In this document: in pieces, positions 1 through 10,629 of the stretch
Layout: every line of letters begins with the position of its first letter
Position numbering within the stretch: position 1 is the stretch's first letter
Source: Ahaetulla prasina
Taxonomy: Eukaryota; Chordata; Lepidosauria; Squamata; Colubridae
Assembly: GCF_028640845.1 (NCBI RefSeq)
Contig: NC_080540.1
Span: forward strand, 155,441,920 to 155,505,919
Direction of reading: 5' to 3'
DNA: 64,000 nt
Notes under the pieces: generated by a model
The model's input: only the letters and a program-made list of their open reading frames with translations
The model's database searches: none
Told to the model about the DNA's origin: nothing
Program-made: the position numbers and the translations under genes

Positions 1-645
1 GAACAGAATAGCAGAGTTGGTAGGGACCTTGGAGGTCTTCTAGTCCAACCCCCTGCACAGGCTGAAAATACCATTTCAGACAAATAATTGTCCAATCTCT
101 TCTTGAAAACTTCCAGTATTGGAGCATTCACAACTTCTGGAGGCAAGTTGTTCCACTGATTAATTGTTCTAACTGTCAGGAAATTTCTCCTTAGTTCCAG
201 GTTGCTTCTCTCCTTGATTAGTTTCCACCCATTGCTTCTTGTCCTGCCCTCAGGTGCTTTGGAGCAGGGGTTTCCAACCTTTCAGACCTTAGGGACCACT
301 AAATTCATAATTTTAAATCCCGAGGACCACTAATATGAATTTTTTAAAAAGATAAATAGTAATTAGTGCAATATAAAAATGCAAATAATTTTTCTGCGGA
401 CCACCAAAATTTTCTAGCGAACCACCAGTGGTCCACGGACCACTGGTTGGTGACCACTTCTTTGGAGAATAGTTTGACTCCCTCTTCTTTGTGGCAGCCC
501 CTGAGATATTGGAACACTGCTATCATGTCTTCCCTCAGTCCTTCTTTTCATTAAACTAGGCATACCCAGTTCCTGCAACCGTTCTTTATATGTTTTAGCC
601 TCCAGTCCCCTAATCATCTTTGTTGCTCTTCTCTGGTAAAATTTA
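1..645 (-). mobile_element. CR1 LINE 3' fragment, interrupted by a hAT
   Basis: This is the reverse complement of a CR1-type LINE end. On the minus strand it reads the ORF2 C-terminus (residues such as RLQELGMPSLMKRR) followed by the 3' UTR. Related fragments occur at 34.7-35.2 kb and 49.2-49.5 kb. A 195-bp hAT insertion splits it at 265-459, and the CR1 sequence resumes afterwards, so the CR1 is older. Confidence 0.8.
265..459. mobile_element. Non-autonomous hAT element (195 bp)
   Basis: Imperfect terminal inverted repeats (CAGGGGTTTCCAACC at the left, GGTTGGTGACCACTT at the right) are flanked by a perfect 8-bp TSD CTTTGGAG (257-264 and 460-467). An 8-bp TSD is typical of hAT. The same family is present at 7905-8675. 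Confidence 0.85.
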
Positions 646-1225
646 TCTTGGGGTGCATTGGTCAATCACAGTTTATAAAAGTGTGGGGACAGGAAAAGAG
701 AAAGAGGCCTAAATCAGCCAGATACTACCTTGTGAGACTGCACAAAAGGCATTATTGTTCTTGCCTACCCAAAATGCTCCAACAATGCAGCTTCTCAGCT
801 CTGTGGCTCTTTGTTGCAGGAAGGTGATCGCCAAAGTGTGACAGATGTTGTTTTAAATCCTTCTCACAGGCTGACTTGAAGAATCTTTGTTTCTTTCCTG
901 AGTCTCATGTCAGGAGGTTTTGTGTGGATAGGCTTACAAGAGCTCTTTAAAACTGTAGTGAGGGAATAATTTCCCACAGTCAAATATAGAGTAGTTTGTA
1001 AGATCAGGAAGCAAAAAGAAAAAGTGAATGGTTTTTATTTTTTCAAAGATAAGCTGAGATGCTATTGGAACCCAGGATGGACCACAGACAACCAATTTTG
1101 AGTTTTGCCATTTATCTATACCATTTTAGAAGGAGGGAATACTTTAAAAAAAGAAGATAACTAGAGTAGTAGATAAGACCTATGGAGGCTTGAGGTGAAC
1201 TCATGCCAAGACGGTGAGCCTTGGA

Positions 1226-1490
1226 CAGTGGTGAAATCCAATTTTTTTTTACTACCAGTTCTGTGGATGTGGCTTGGTGGGCGTGGCGGGGAAGGATACT
1301 GCAAAATCCCCATTTTCTCCCCCTCCTAGAGGAAGGATATTGCAAAATATCCATTCCCACCCCACTCTGGGGCCAGCCAGAGGTGGTATTTGCCGTTTCT
1401 CCAAACTGCTCAAAATGTCTGCTACCAATTCTCCAAAGTGCTCAAAATTTCCGCTACCGGTTCTTCAGAACCTGCTGGATTTCACCCCTG
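1226..1490. mobile_element. hAT MITE, CAGTGGTG family
   Basis: The element starts CAGTGGTGAAATCC and ends GGATTTCACCCCTG, with a perfect 8-bp TSD GCCTTGGA (1218-1225, 1491-1498). The interior has the family signature of a CTACCAGTTCTGTGG stretch followed by GTGGCTTGGTGGGCGTGG. At least a dozen relatives occur in this window. Confidence 0.9.
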
Positions 1491-1669
1491 GCCTTGGACA
1501 TTTTCATCATAACTATCTCCATCCCACCACTCCAGCAGACACCCAGTTCATCGGCATGAGTACTGAAATGCATCTTCAGCAATTGCAAATCTGACTCTTA
1601 AAAAATCTCCCATAAGAAATGCCAACCGTATAGGGTCTGCCTATATAGGTATAGGGTTCTGTGTAGGGT

Positions 1670-1750
1670 CTGTATAGGTATAGGGTCTCCTGCTTGAGCA
1701 GGGGGCTGGACTAGATGACCTACAAGGTTCCTTCCAACTCTGTTATTCTA
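1670..1750 (+). mobile_element. CR1 3' terminal fragment
   Basis: Short match to the CR1 3' UTR (CTGCTTGAGCAGGGGGCTGG, then GACCTACAAGGTTCC), in the forward sense of the copy at 35.1 kb. Only the last ~80 bp of the element is present. Confidence 0.65.
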
Positions 1751-2253
1751 TTCTAAACTACAAAAAATCTCTGGAGCACAGGGCTGAAGCAGATTCATAA
1801 TCCCCCAGCTTCCCTTTTGGGGGCTGATCAACATCTGATTGATTACAAAGAGGTTGCCAGGAAATCTTGGTGATCTCCTTGAAGAGTTGCTGGCTGGCAC
1901 TCAAAAAACCCTCCCATTTTCCTCAGTGAAACAAGCAAATTTGATGTTCTTCTCCAAGAGACCTGGGAATGTAAATCCTTGGGATTTAATGGTTATGTGA
2001 CATTTTCGTTTTGGGGTACTCCAAGGTGAAATAGATGGGATCTCTTCAGACGGATTTGGCATATTAATTTTGGGGAAAAAATACTTCTAAGCAAGTTACA
2101 CATTTTTATTACTCATTATCCATCTCCACTGCCTATTGTCCCAGCTTATGACTTCTCCGTCCTGAAGATTCTGGAATAAATTTAAGGGCCTGGCAATTAT
2201 TCCAAATTATAATTAAATCTGATCTCCTTAGTATAAATGGATGCATAGAGCAG
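1751..2253. other. Unannotated intergenic stretch
   Basis: No supported coding sequence, repeat boundary or RNA gene was recognised. The sequence is AT-rich and unremarkable. Confidence 0.5.
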
Positions 2254-2320
2254 CAGGGGTCTCCAAACGTGGCAACTTTAAGACTTATGGACTTCAATTC
2301 CCAGAATTCCTCAGCCAGCC
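2254..2320. mobile_element. Half of a foldback hAT MITE
   Basis: CAGGGGTCTCCAAACGTGGC followed by a stretch matching the left arm of the foldback element at 16604-16718. Only one arm is present, so this copy is truncated. Confidence 0.6.
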
Positions 2321-2649
2321 ATGAGGGACAGCTCCATGGAGAGCTTTCCTATTAAAGTCATCACAGGTTATTTTCTAATGTTTCCAAAATTATTGCAAAA
2401 TGTAATTTTCTTTTCAATCAACAGCCATCTTGATAGTGAGCCTTTCCCCTTTAATTTATTTTTAGAAAATACATGCTCTGGCCAACTTTCTGGAAAAAGA
2501 GCAGAACAAAGTACTCTAATAGTTAGAGGAAGCCTTCTTCCGCTTTTAAAATTCATAGCCTGCTTCACAATTCCATCATTTCATTGGCAAGGGTTGCTCA
2601 GCAAGGACAAATTGATAAAGACTTGGCTCATAACACAATGGATTTATCT

Positions 2650-2965
2650 GTGGTTTAACTGAAAAGAAGAAAGTATGGATAACTGATGTGGCAAATACTA
2701 GGGGATAGTAGAAAAGGAGACAAAGAATTGGAGAAGATCACAAGTATTAAGATCTGGAAATTGAAGTCGAAAGATTAGGGCATAAACCCACTGTGGTGAT
2801 CCCGGTGGTTATTGGTACATTGGATGCCATACCTAAAAGTCTTGGACTGCATTTAGAAAATCTCCACATTGACAAAATTTCCATCTGTCAATTGCAAAAA
2901 GCCACACTGCTTGGATTTGCACATATACTACACAGATACATTACAACATATTGGCTGCTGTGATT
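2650..2965 (+). pseudogene. R4/Dong-like LINE reverse-transcriptase protein C-terminus, decayed
   Basis: The forward strand at about 2793-2940 encodes residues such as VIPVVIGTLDAIPKSL, then SICQLQKATLLGFAHIL. This resembles the conserved C-terminal block of R4/Dong-type non-LTR retrotransposons (VPIVIGALG, then LQKTALLGTARIL). No catalytic domain is present. A second piece of the same kind lies on the minus strand at 5995-6345. Family assignment is from memory. Confidence 0.55.
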
Positions 2966-2984
2966 CCACATTGTTGTGTACATA

Positions 2985-3060
2985 ATTTATTTATTTATTT
3001 ATTTATTTATTTAATCGTATTTATATACCGCCCTATCTCCCAAGGGACTCAGGGCTAATA
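2985..3060 (-). mobile_element. CR1 3' end with (TTTA)n tail
   Basis: A TTTA run followed by TATATACCGCCCTATCTCCC, then GGGACTCAGGGC. This is the reverse complement of the CR1 3' UTR end (CCGCCCTGAGTC). Confidence 0.75.
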
Positions 3061-4750
3061 CTAACCCATTTTCTCTTTCTCTAATCACAGCAAAGTTATT
3101 TGGTGGAACTGTTTGTCCACAAATTCAAATTAGATTTAAAGAAACTACTACTTCCCCCAAATGCTCTGGGCTTAGATAAATTCATCCACCATGCAAAATC
3201 TATCAAAAACTATTAAGCGTGGCAGGGGAGGGTGATATAAGTGGAATAGACCATATCTCATTTTAAGAAATATGATGCAGCTTCTGGGGAAGAGATGGCA
3301 GAGGAGAGGCCTTTCCAATTATTGTGACCTGCCTGTGGGCTTCCATGAAGCATTGCGGGGGACACTGCTACAAGAGGAGCTGAAATTGAGGTCTTCTCAG
3401 TGCGATGCAACGGGATCATTCTGATGTTGTTGCCAGGACCTTTTCTGTGTGTGCATGCATGTGTGCAAGGATATAAAACACTTCCAGATTTTATTAGCCT
3501 CGTGAACCACCTCGCCTTGCCTTTTGTCTCCTACAAGCATCAGCCGTCTAACCTTTAATCTCCCTCTGCCCTTGGACTACCTCACCCCTGTTCCTGTCTC
3601 TTGGGCCCTTGGCCTTTTCCCTCCCCACCATGATCTCTGACTAGGAAACGCCCCTTGGACGGCACCCCGTATTCTCCAGAGTCCTTTCCATCAGCAGCTA
3701 CAAATCAGGCATAAAAAACACCTGTAGGGGGAGGACGTCCAGCGTGGCAATCCGAGAAGGATGGGACAACCCGGCTCTGGCTCTGCCCCACCAGTTTTTG
3801 GAAGAAAATGGGGGAATATTGATGGGGAGCGAGGTCCAGGGCGTGATCCTATCCTCCTGGGTCCATACTCAAAGGTGGTGGGCTGGACAATATAGGCCCA
3901 GAGATCAGCCCAGCAATCTTTCTGGCCTTGCTCCTATCCCTCCAAAAATTTATGTCTGCTACATTGTCTGCTACAAAGAGGCTACTGTATGGGTTGGAGA
4001 GCTCATTAAAAAGGCAAGGCAGTGAGACCACCGGCTCCCTCCCCCTCGTAAATCTGTTAGTCACGCTAAATGCTTGCAGCCCCTGTGTCCCTCCCAACTT
4101 CACATGCTTTGCACCCCTCCCAGAGCAGCTTGGCGTGGGGGGCTTTGATTCATAGGGCAGGGAGGCCAGAGTAAACCACTTTTGTTATATTATTCATGAG
4201 CAGAAGCTCAAGATCCCACCAGAGCTGCCTCTTGTGCATATGTCCCTTTAGTTGGAATTTGGAGGACGAGTGGATTGGTCGGTTCCCTTCTTGATTATGT
4301 TGCTTTTGGGAGAGAGTAAAACTCGGCTGTTTAGATTATTTAGTCACTCAGTTTTGGTGCTGGGGAACCTTTGGCGCAAATAGAGAAATCACATTGTAAA
4401 CTAACGTCTTCCAGAATTATAGACTCCCATTAGTTAAGCCAAAGTAAAATTAACTGGACGCTTGTTATAAATATTTATACAATGAGCTGTAGGTTTACGT
4501 TGACAAATTCTACCGAGGTAATATTTACTACTAACGTTAACAATGAACGCATATCCTTTTAAAGCCAAATAGAAGAGAGTATGGGAGAACTTACTGCTTA
4601 TTGCAGCGGAAATCAGGGACCCCCAAACGCAGGGCTTGTGCTATAAACCAGAAGAGCCAAGCTAAAGATTCCAGTCCTGCTTCTCCTAGAAATTCATTTT
4701 GAGAGCCTTAGCAAATGGAATTGCCTTTTGGTAGTCCCGCAATCACCAGG
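3061..4750. other. Unannotated intergenic stretch
   Basis: About 1.7 kb in which I recognise no gene or repeat. The open frames at 3744-4155 overlap on both strands, match no known protein family and have no gene-like context, so I do not call them. Confidence 0.5.
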
Positions 4751-4754
4751 ACTT

Positions 4755-5021
4755 TTTTTTTATTATTTGAATTTATATCCCGCCCTTCTCCGAAGACTCA
4801 GGGCGGCTTACACTGTGTTAAGCAATAGTTTTCATCCATTTTTATATTATATACAAAGTCAACTTTTATTGCCCCTAACAATCTGGGTCCTCATTTTACC
4901 TACTTTATAAAGGATGGAAGGCTGAGTCAACCTTGGGCCTGGTGGGGCTTGAACTTGCAGTAATTGCAAGCAGCTGTGTTAATAACAGACAGACTTAGTC
5001 TGCTGAGCCACCAGAGGCCCA
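4755..5021 (-). mobile_element. tRNA-derived SINE with CR1-like 3' end
   Basis: In the minus sense it starts GGGCCTCTGGTGGCTCAGCA (tRNA-like box A region), has a degenerate box B (GCAAGTTCAAGCCCCACC) and ends in the CR1-like tail GCCCTGAGTCTTCGGAGAAG plus a short A/T run. Full sister copies are at 22612-22877 (+) and 7363-7840 (-). Confidence 0.8.
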
Positions 5022-5065
5022 TTACAATGTGAACACGTGGGGATTTATGGAGAGAAGGCATAGAT

Positions 5066-5347
5066 CAGTGGTTCTCAACCTTTATAGTGCTGCGACCCCT
5101 TTAATACAATTCCCCAAGATGTGGCGACCTGAACAGTAAAATTATTTTCATTTTGAATTTATCGCACCTGAAGCCGAATTCGGCTAGCGATTTGAAGAGC
5201 CTGCAGCTGGCTTATGGAGTCAACCATTGGAGCGCGATTCTTCGACTCGCAAGTATACTTTCCATATTTCCGATGGTCTTAGGCGACCCCTGGCAAATCG
5301 TCATCCGACACCCAATGGGGTCACGACCCACAGGTTGAGAACCGCTG
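5066..5347. mobile_element. SPIN-type hAT transposon, non-autonomous
   Basis: The left end CAGTGGTTCTCAACCTTTAT, followed by GCGACCCCTTTAATACA, matches the SPIN (SPace INvaders) terminus. The right end GGTTGAGAACCGCTG is its inverted repeat. The 8-bp TSD GCATAGAT is perfect (5058-5065, 5348-5355). There is no transposase. SPIN is known to have spread horizontally among tetrapods, including squamates. Confidence 0.9.
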
Positions 5348-5355
5348 GCATAGAT

Positions 5356-5990
5356 GATAAAACTGGAGCAGTCACTGGATGTATGCTGAATATCACTGCA
5401 TGCCTTGAACAGTCCCCAGTGCCCCTAATAGGATCTGTGTTGCCATCTTTTTATCAAATGCAAAGCTACCCTCCATCACTGGCATCATTTTAATTTCCCA
5501 CAGTGCTTCAGCATGACAGTACCACAGCAGCAGATCAAACCCCCTGAAAACCTGTAATCAAAATGAATATTCAATTCTATATTCTGGGTGGAATACCCAA
5601 TAGTAGTTCCAGACAGTATTTAATGTTTCCTACAATGGTACCATGTCAATCTTGCAGCTTGACACACTCCAATACCTCTGATTAAACAATGTCATCTATC
5701 AAGACCCCAGAAGTACACCCTTTCTTTAGCAGTGCCTGCCCTCCAGAATGAGGTCCCCCCCCCGATATCTGGATGATCCCCACTCTGTTGTTCAGAAGAA
5801 TGGTGAAGATCGAGCTCTTCACCTAGGTCTGTGGCAAGGGAGAGTGAAACCTTTCACATCGTTGTCCTTGCCATCTTTTATTTTTCTCTTTCCTTGGTTT
5901 TACTTTGATTTCTTTGTTTGATTAGCGCAAGCTGCTCAAAGTTGTTGGGCGTCAGGCAGCATACAAGTTTAATACATTATTATGGTTGGT
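5356..5990. other. Unannotated intergenic stretch
   Basis: No gene, RNA or repeat was recognised; no long open frame. Confidence 0.5.
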
Positions 5991-5994
5991 CGCA

Positions 5995-6345
5995 CAGTCA
6001 GCCAGAGGTTTAGGTTGAATTTGGCATTTTTGTCCACCCATCGAGTCCTTCCCAAGGATCTGGGATAGGCAAATGTTGTTGTTGTTTGATGGTGTTTAAA
6101 GGTATTATCACAGGATGTGAGTTATTCCAAGTAAAACTGCCTTTTGCAATTGACTGATGGTGATTTTGTTAATGATGGTGTTCAAGTGAAGCTCCAGATG
6201 TTTTGGGATTGCACCCAAGGGACCTATTACTAATGATACTATCTTTGCTTTCTTTTGCCACAGTTGTTCAACTTCTTTGTATTTTGTGATTTTTCTCCAG
6301 TTCTTTTTCTTCTATTCTGCTGTCTGCAGGTACTGCAACACCCAC
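5995..6345 (-). pseudogene. R4/Dong-like LINE C-terminal fragment, minus strand
   Basis: Read on the minus strand, the sequence encodes VEQLWQKKAKIVSLVIGPLG, then ISQLQKAVLLGITHIL before a stop. This is the same block seen at 2.65-2.97 kb. It is probably two fragments of one LINE family; the catalytic domains are absent. Confidence 0.55.
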
Positions 6346-7362
6346 TATCTAGACTTTTTTTCTTTCTTTCTTATCAATAATTATTGATAATTATTAAAGC
6401 TTGGGATCTTGTGAGGCAGCTGCTTGTCTGTTTGAATTCTAAAGTCCCAGAGCACTTTAGCTTTTTCGTTTTCTATTACCTTGTCTATTTTGTGGTCCTG
6501 CCAGTTCTTGCTTATTATTATTATTTGTACCAATTTGTGCTCCATTGTCATTATCCTACCAATATGTCACTTGCAGTTAGAAACATTTTCAGAAATGCAA
6601 CTGATGGGTGCCTAATCCCAGTGGAGTAACGTTTAATTAAAGTGACTGTTCTGCACAAATTAAACTCTGCTTTTGGATTTTGCAAATTGGTTTGACAAAT
6701 TCTCTGATGCAAAAGGTGAAGTTAAAAAAAAATGTTTGATTTCCCCCCCCCCCACCCTAAAAAAACCTCTGATAATTCCTCCCCTTCCTTTTCCCGTTAT
6801 TAAATTGTGCCAACAGTCCTTGGATTTTTCTGAAACAAGATTGGTTATTCCTCTCTAAAGAAGACAAGGAAGCTGCAGGATTCACCCAACAGCTGCAGGA
6901 AGGTGAATGCAGGAGCCCATTCATCCTGCTGCACTTTGCCCATAACCCAGGCCTGACCTGATGCTAAGAGGGATGAGGTTAGAGGAGACTCCTCCTGGGA
7001 TCTAAATCAATCCCCCAACTTCCCTTCTTGCCTGAATTATTGTGCCCTTTTTGTGATGGTGATGACTAAACACTGAAGGGCAGCTGACTTCAAATAAGAC
7101 CACCAGATTCGCTGTTTCCACCACACCCTGATCAAAAGGTGAAAGATCAGGTCTTTAATTCCTGAGTTAAGTTTGTCCATGATTCTTTAAGTGCACCTTA
7201 TTCTCTTCCCAATAGTAGTTTCATCTTACATCTCCAATCTCCAGCAGAGGTGTGCAGTGTGAATGTGTATGTAAAGTCAGGGGGAAGAGAATGTGTGTGT
7301 AAAGTCGAACTAGAATAGAGGAACTTTAAAAATAATGCCTGTTTTCATTACTGCAGTAGTAT
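6346..7362. other. Unannotated AT-rich intergenic stretch
   Basis: Contains T-rich and C-rich low-complexity runs (for example around 6740-6760) but no supported gene. Confidence 0.5.
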
Positions 7363-7840
7363 AGGTTTTTTTTTTTAATTTGAATTTATATCCCGCCCTT
7401 CTCCGAAGACTCAGGGCGGCTTACACTGTGTTAAGCAATAGTCTTCATCCATTTGTATATTATATATTTTATATATTATATGTTGCTGGCAATCCTTATG
7501 ATTTATATTGATATATTGATCATCAATTGTGTTGTAAATGTTGTACCTTGATGAACGTATCTTTTCTTTTATGTACACTGAGAGCATATGCACCAAGACA
7601 AATTCCTTGTGTGTCCAATCACACTTGGCCAATAAAAAATTCTATTCTATTCTATAAAAAAAAAATTCTATTCTATATACAAAGTCAAATTTTATTGCCC
7701 CCAACAATCTGGGTCCTCATTTTACCTACCTTATAAAGGATGGAAGGCTGAGTCAACCTTGGGCCTGGTGGGACTTGAACTTGCAGTAATTGCAAGCAGC
7801 TGTGTTAATAACAGACAGACTTAGTCTGCTGAGCCACCAT
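7363..7840 (-). mobile_element. tRNA-derived SINE, split by a snake L3 LINE end
   Basis: Same SINE as at 4755-5021. The left part (CR1-like tail) and right part (tRNA-like head ending near GCTGAGCCACC) are separated by an insertion at about 7462-7675. Confidence 0.8.
7462..7675 (+). mobile_element. Snake-type L3/CR1 LINE 3' end with (TTCTA)n
   Basis: Carries the conserved 3' block (CCTTGTGTGTCCAATCACAC, then TTGGCCAATAAAAAATTCTA) followed by a short run of ATTCT units. The same block precedes or follows long AATAG/ATTCT microsatellites at 27.2, 30.3 and 37.7 kb. Confidence 0.75.
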
Positions 7841-7904
7841 AGTATTCTTATGACCGTGATTTTTCCATAAATTAAGAAGTCTGATTAAAATGGATGCTCT
7901 AGAG

Positions 7905-8675
7905 AAGCAGTCACCAACTGGTGGTCCTTGGATCACTGGTGGTCCGCGAGAAAATTTTGGTGGTCCGCAGAAAAATTATTTGCATTTTTTATATTGCACT
8001 AAATCAGAGGTCCTCAAACTATGGCCCCTGGGATGGATGCGTGCAATGAACATTTGTGTTGCTGCAGAGAGTTTCCCCCTTCAGGGTTTTTGGAGCGGGG
8101 CAGAAATTCCGACTTGGGGTCTGCTTCAGCCTCCTGGTGCAGGGTTTTGGGTGAAGGCTGGAGGGAAGTGCCGCTGGTGACAAAGAGCCAGAGAGCCTTG
8201 TTCCAGTGGGACTGCATCATGGCCTGGAACTGGCTGACCATCTCAGCCCACTGAGCCTCCAGGTGCCGGCACCTGGCCTTGCACTCCCACAGGTCTTCCC
8301 TCTGCTTGGAAAGCCTATGCTCCTAGTCCTGAGTGAGGTGCTTCTGCTGAGCCTCTTTCTCGATCAGATCCAATTTGAACTGAGCTGTTTGGCCAATTCT
8401 TTCTCATGGTGGTTGCTTAGCTCCAACAACTGCTTCCTCTTGGGGCCCTAAGGAGCCCGGCAGACAGGTGAGGAGTGGCTAGGAGAGGAGGGGTTAGTAG
8501 AGGCTGGGAGGCACCCCTAGATGTGAATGACATCGAGTTGACCATGCCCATCCAGTCACATGACCACCTAGCCACCCTCACCTAGCCGATCATTAGGCAG
8601 ATCATATTAGTGGTCCGCAGGACTTTAAATTATGAATTTAGTGGTCCCTGAGATCCGAAAGATTGGTGACCCCTG
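7905..8675. mobile_element. hAT element with a second hAT-like insertion inside
   Basis: The outer element has ends related to those of the 265-459 copy (AAGCAGTCACCAACT, and GATTGGTGACCCCTG) and a perfect 8-bp TSD CTCTAGAG (7897-7904, 8676-8683). The interior from about 8006 to 8606 is foreign to the short family member and begins CAGAGGTCCTCAAACTATGG, a different hAT-type terminus. Confidence 0.85.
8025..8450 (-). pseudogene. Captured fragment of a coiled-coil protein gene inside a hAT
   Basis: On the minus strand the sequence reads KRKQLLELSNHHEKELAKQL, then after a frame change KEAQQKHLTQD, a stop, EHRLSKQREDLWECKARCRH, then LEAQWAEMVSQFQAMMQSHW. The heptad-like, Glu/Lys/Gln-rich composition looks like real coding sequence for a coiled coil. 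At least one frameshift and one stop make it a pseudogene fragment. It lies within a hAT-like insertion, so capture by the transposon is the simplest reading. I could not name the parent gene. Confidence 0.5.
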
Positions 8676-8984
8676 CTCTAGAGCTAGAGGAATGGCCATA
8701 ACTACAGATTCGTGAGCATCAGCTTCTAATGAGAAGCATAAGATTGTAAGGAAAATCCTCTTAAAATAGAAGAACACGCCACTTGTGAATGACTATTGCT
8801 CCTGAATGGCCTTGCATTCCAAATGAATTCAATGTACGCCAGCTGTGCTGAAGGTGTAAAGCTTTGGGTATAAAACTCCCCATGCAGGATACGATGTTGG
8901 AAACAAAATACATGCCTTGCATGGATGGACCCTGGATTATCTTCCTGGTTTCTGGCTAAATTTGTACTTCAGCATTTCTTGTAT

Positions 8985-10098
8985 TTTCTGGATTTATTTA
9001 TTTATTTATTTTATTATTTTATTTAATTAAACTTTTATACCGCCCTTCTCCGGAAGGACTCAGGGCAGTGTACAGCCGTCCATCCAGGAGAACGCCCAAG
9101 TTGCGCACCCTTTCCGTTGGGGCCAGTGACTCGCCCCCAACAGTCAGCTGCGGTTGCAGCTGACTGTACCGGGATGCCGGCATCCACAGCCACTCAGTCT
9201 TGGATGGATTGAGTCTGAGTCTGTTTCTCCCCATCCAGACCCGTACAGCCTCCAGGCAACGGGACAGCACTTCGACAGCTTTGCTGGGGTGGCCTGGGGT
9301 GGAAAAGTACAGCTGGGTATCATTAGCGTATAGGTGATAACTCACCCCAAAGCCACTGATGACCTCGCCCAACGGCTTCATGTAGATGTTGAACAGGAGA
9401 GGCGAGAGAATCGACCCCTGAGGCACCCCACAAGTGAGGCGCCTCGCGGCCGATCTCTGCCCCCCTGTCAACACCGTCTGCGACCGGTCGGGGAGGTAGG
9501 AGGGGGACCACCGATAAACGGTGCCTCCCACTCCCAACCCCTCCAACCGGCGCAGCGGGATACCATGGTCGATGGTATCAAAAGCCGATGAGAGATCTAA
9601 CAGGACCAGGGCAGAGGAGCAACCGCTATCCCTGGCCCTCCAGAGGTCATCCACCAACACGACCAAAGCTGTCTCCGTGCTATACCCGGACCGGAAGCCG
9701 GACTGGAATGGGTCTAGATAGACAGCTTCCTCCAGGTACTGAGGGAACTGCCACGCCACCACATTCTCTACAACCTTCGCCACAAAGCGAAGGTTGGAGA
9801 CTGGACGGTAGTTACCCAAAATAGCTGGGTCCAGGGAAGGCTTCTTGAGGAGGGGTCTCACCACCGCCTCTTTCAAGGCGGCGGGAAAGATCCCCTCCAT
9901 CAGAGAAGCATTTATAATTCCCCGGAGCCAGCCTGGTGTCACCTCCTGAGTGGCCAGCACCAGCCAGGAGGGGCACGGGTCCAGTAAACATGTAGTGGCA
10001 TGCAGCCTCCCCAGCAACCTGTCCACGTCCTCGAGAGCCACAGAATCAAACTCATCCCAAACAACATCAACAAGACGCGCCTCAGTCATCTCATCCGG
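8985..10098 (-). pseudogene. CR1 LINE reverse transcriptase, internally deleted copy
   Basis: A 356-codon open frame on the minus strand (9019-10089) covers the fingers, palm and part of the C-terminus of a CR1-type reverse transcriptase: [43 protein letters not shown] and a mutated catalytic box YAND (normally YADD). After NLGVLLDGRLY the frame jumps straight into the CR1 3' UTR (ALSPSGEGRYK), so several hundred bases of the ORF2 C-terminus are missing relative to the copy at 50-52 kb. The endonuclease domain is absent (5' truncation). The 3' end carries a TTTA-type repeat. Not functional. Confidence 0.9.
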
Positions 10099-10625
10099 AT
10101 CATCGCAATTGAATTATATTTGTTTGGCTTGGCTAAATTTTTATGCAAAAAGCTCCAAGTTATCAATCAAAGTTTAGGGGCCAAGACTAAACACAAGAAA
10201 AAGACCAACACTGCAATAAATTTAGTGAAAGAGTTTTAAAAATTGCAAGCAAATCCTGAAACAATTAACAGTTAGCAATTAATAGCATCAGGGAGTAACC
10301 AGGAGACTTCTAAGAGTGATAACTACCATCCTGCTAAAAATATTGCGACCCTCTTAGAGGTTTCTGTAGAATGGCCACCCAAAGTTTCTCTTCAAATTGT
10401 GTGATTTCTGCCTGCTTGTCTTATTCTTCTGATTGCCTGGGAGAAGCTTAATCTAATGTAACTACATTTGCCTAGATTCTACAAAATTTAAGACAGCATA
10501 TCTATTTTTTCTGAGAAGGACACTATTCAATAGAAAGAAAGGTTCCCTAAGAATATTTTCCTAGGAATAAATAAGGAAAGGAACTTATTTTGAAATAGAT
10601 ATGTGGAGATGTAGAATTTCAGATA
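10099..10625. other. Unannotated stretch between two head-on CR1 copies
   Basis: AT-rich, with no recognised features. Confidence 0.5.
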
Positions 10626-10629
10626 ATTA

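Noticed and set aside
3744..4155. Overlapping frames of 75-93 codons
   Set aside because: They conflict across strands and resemble no protein.
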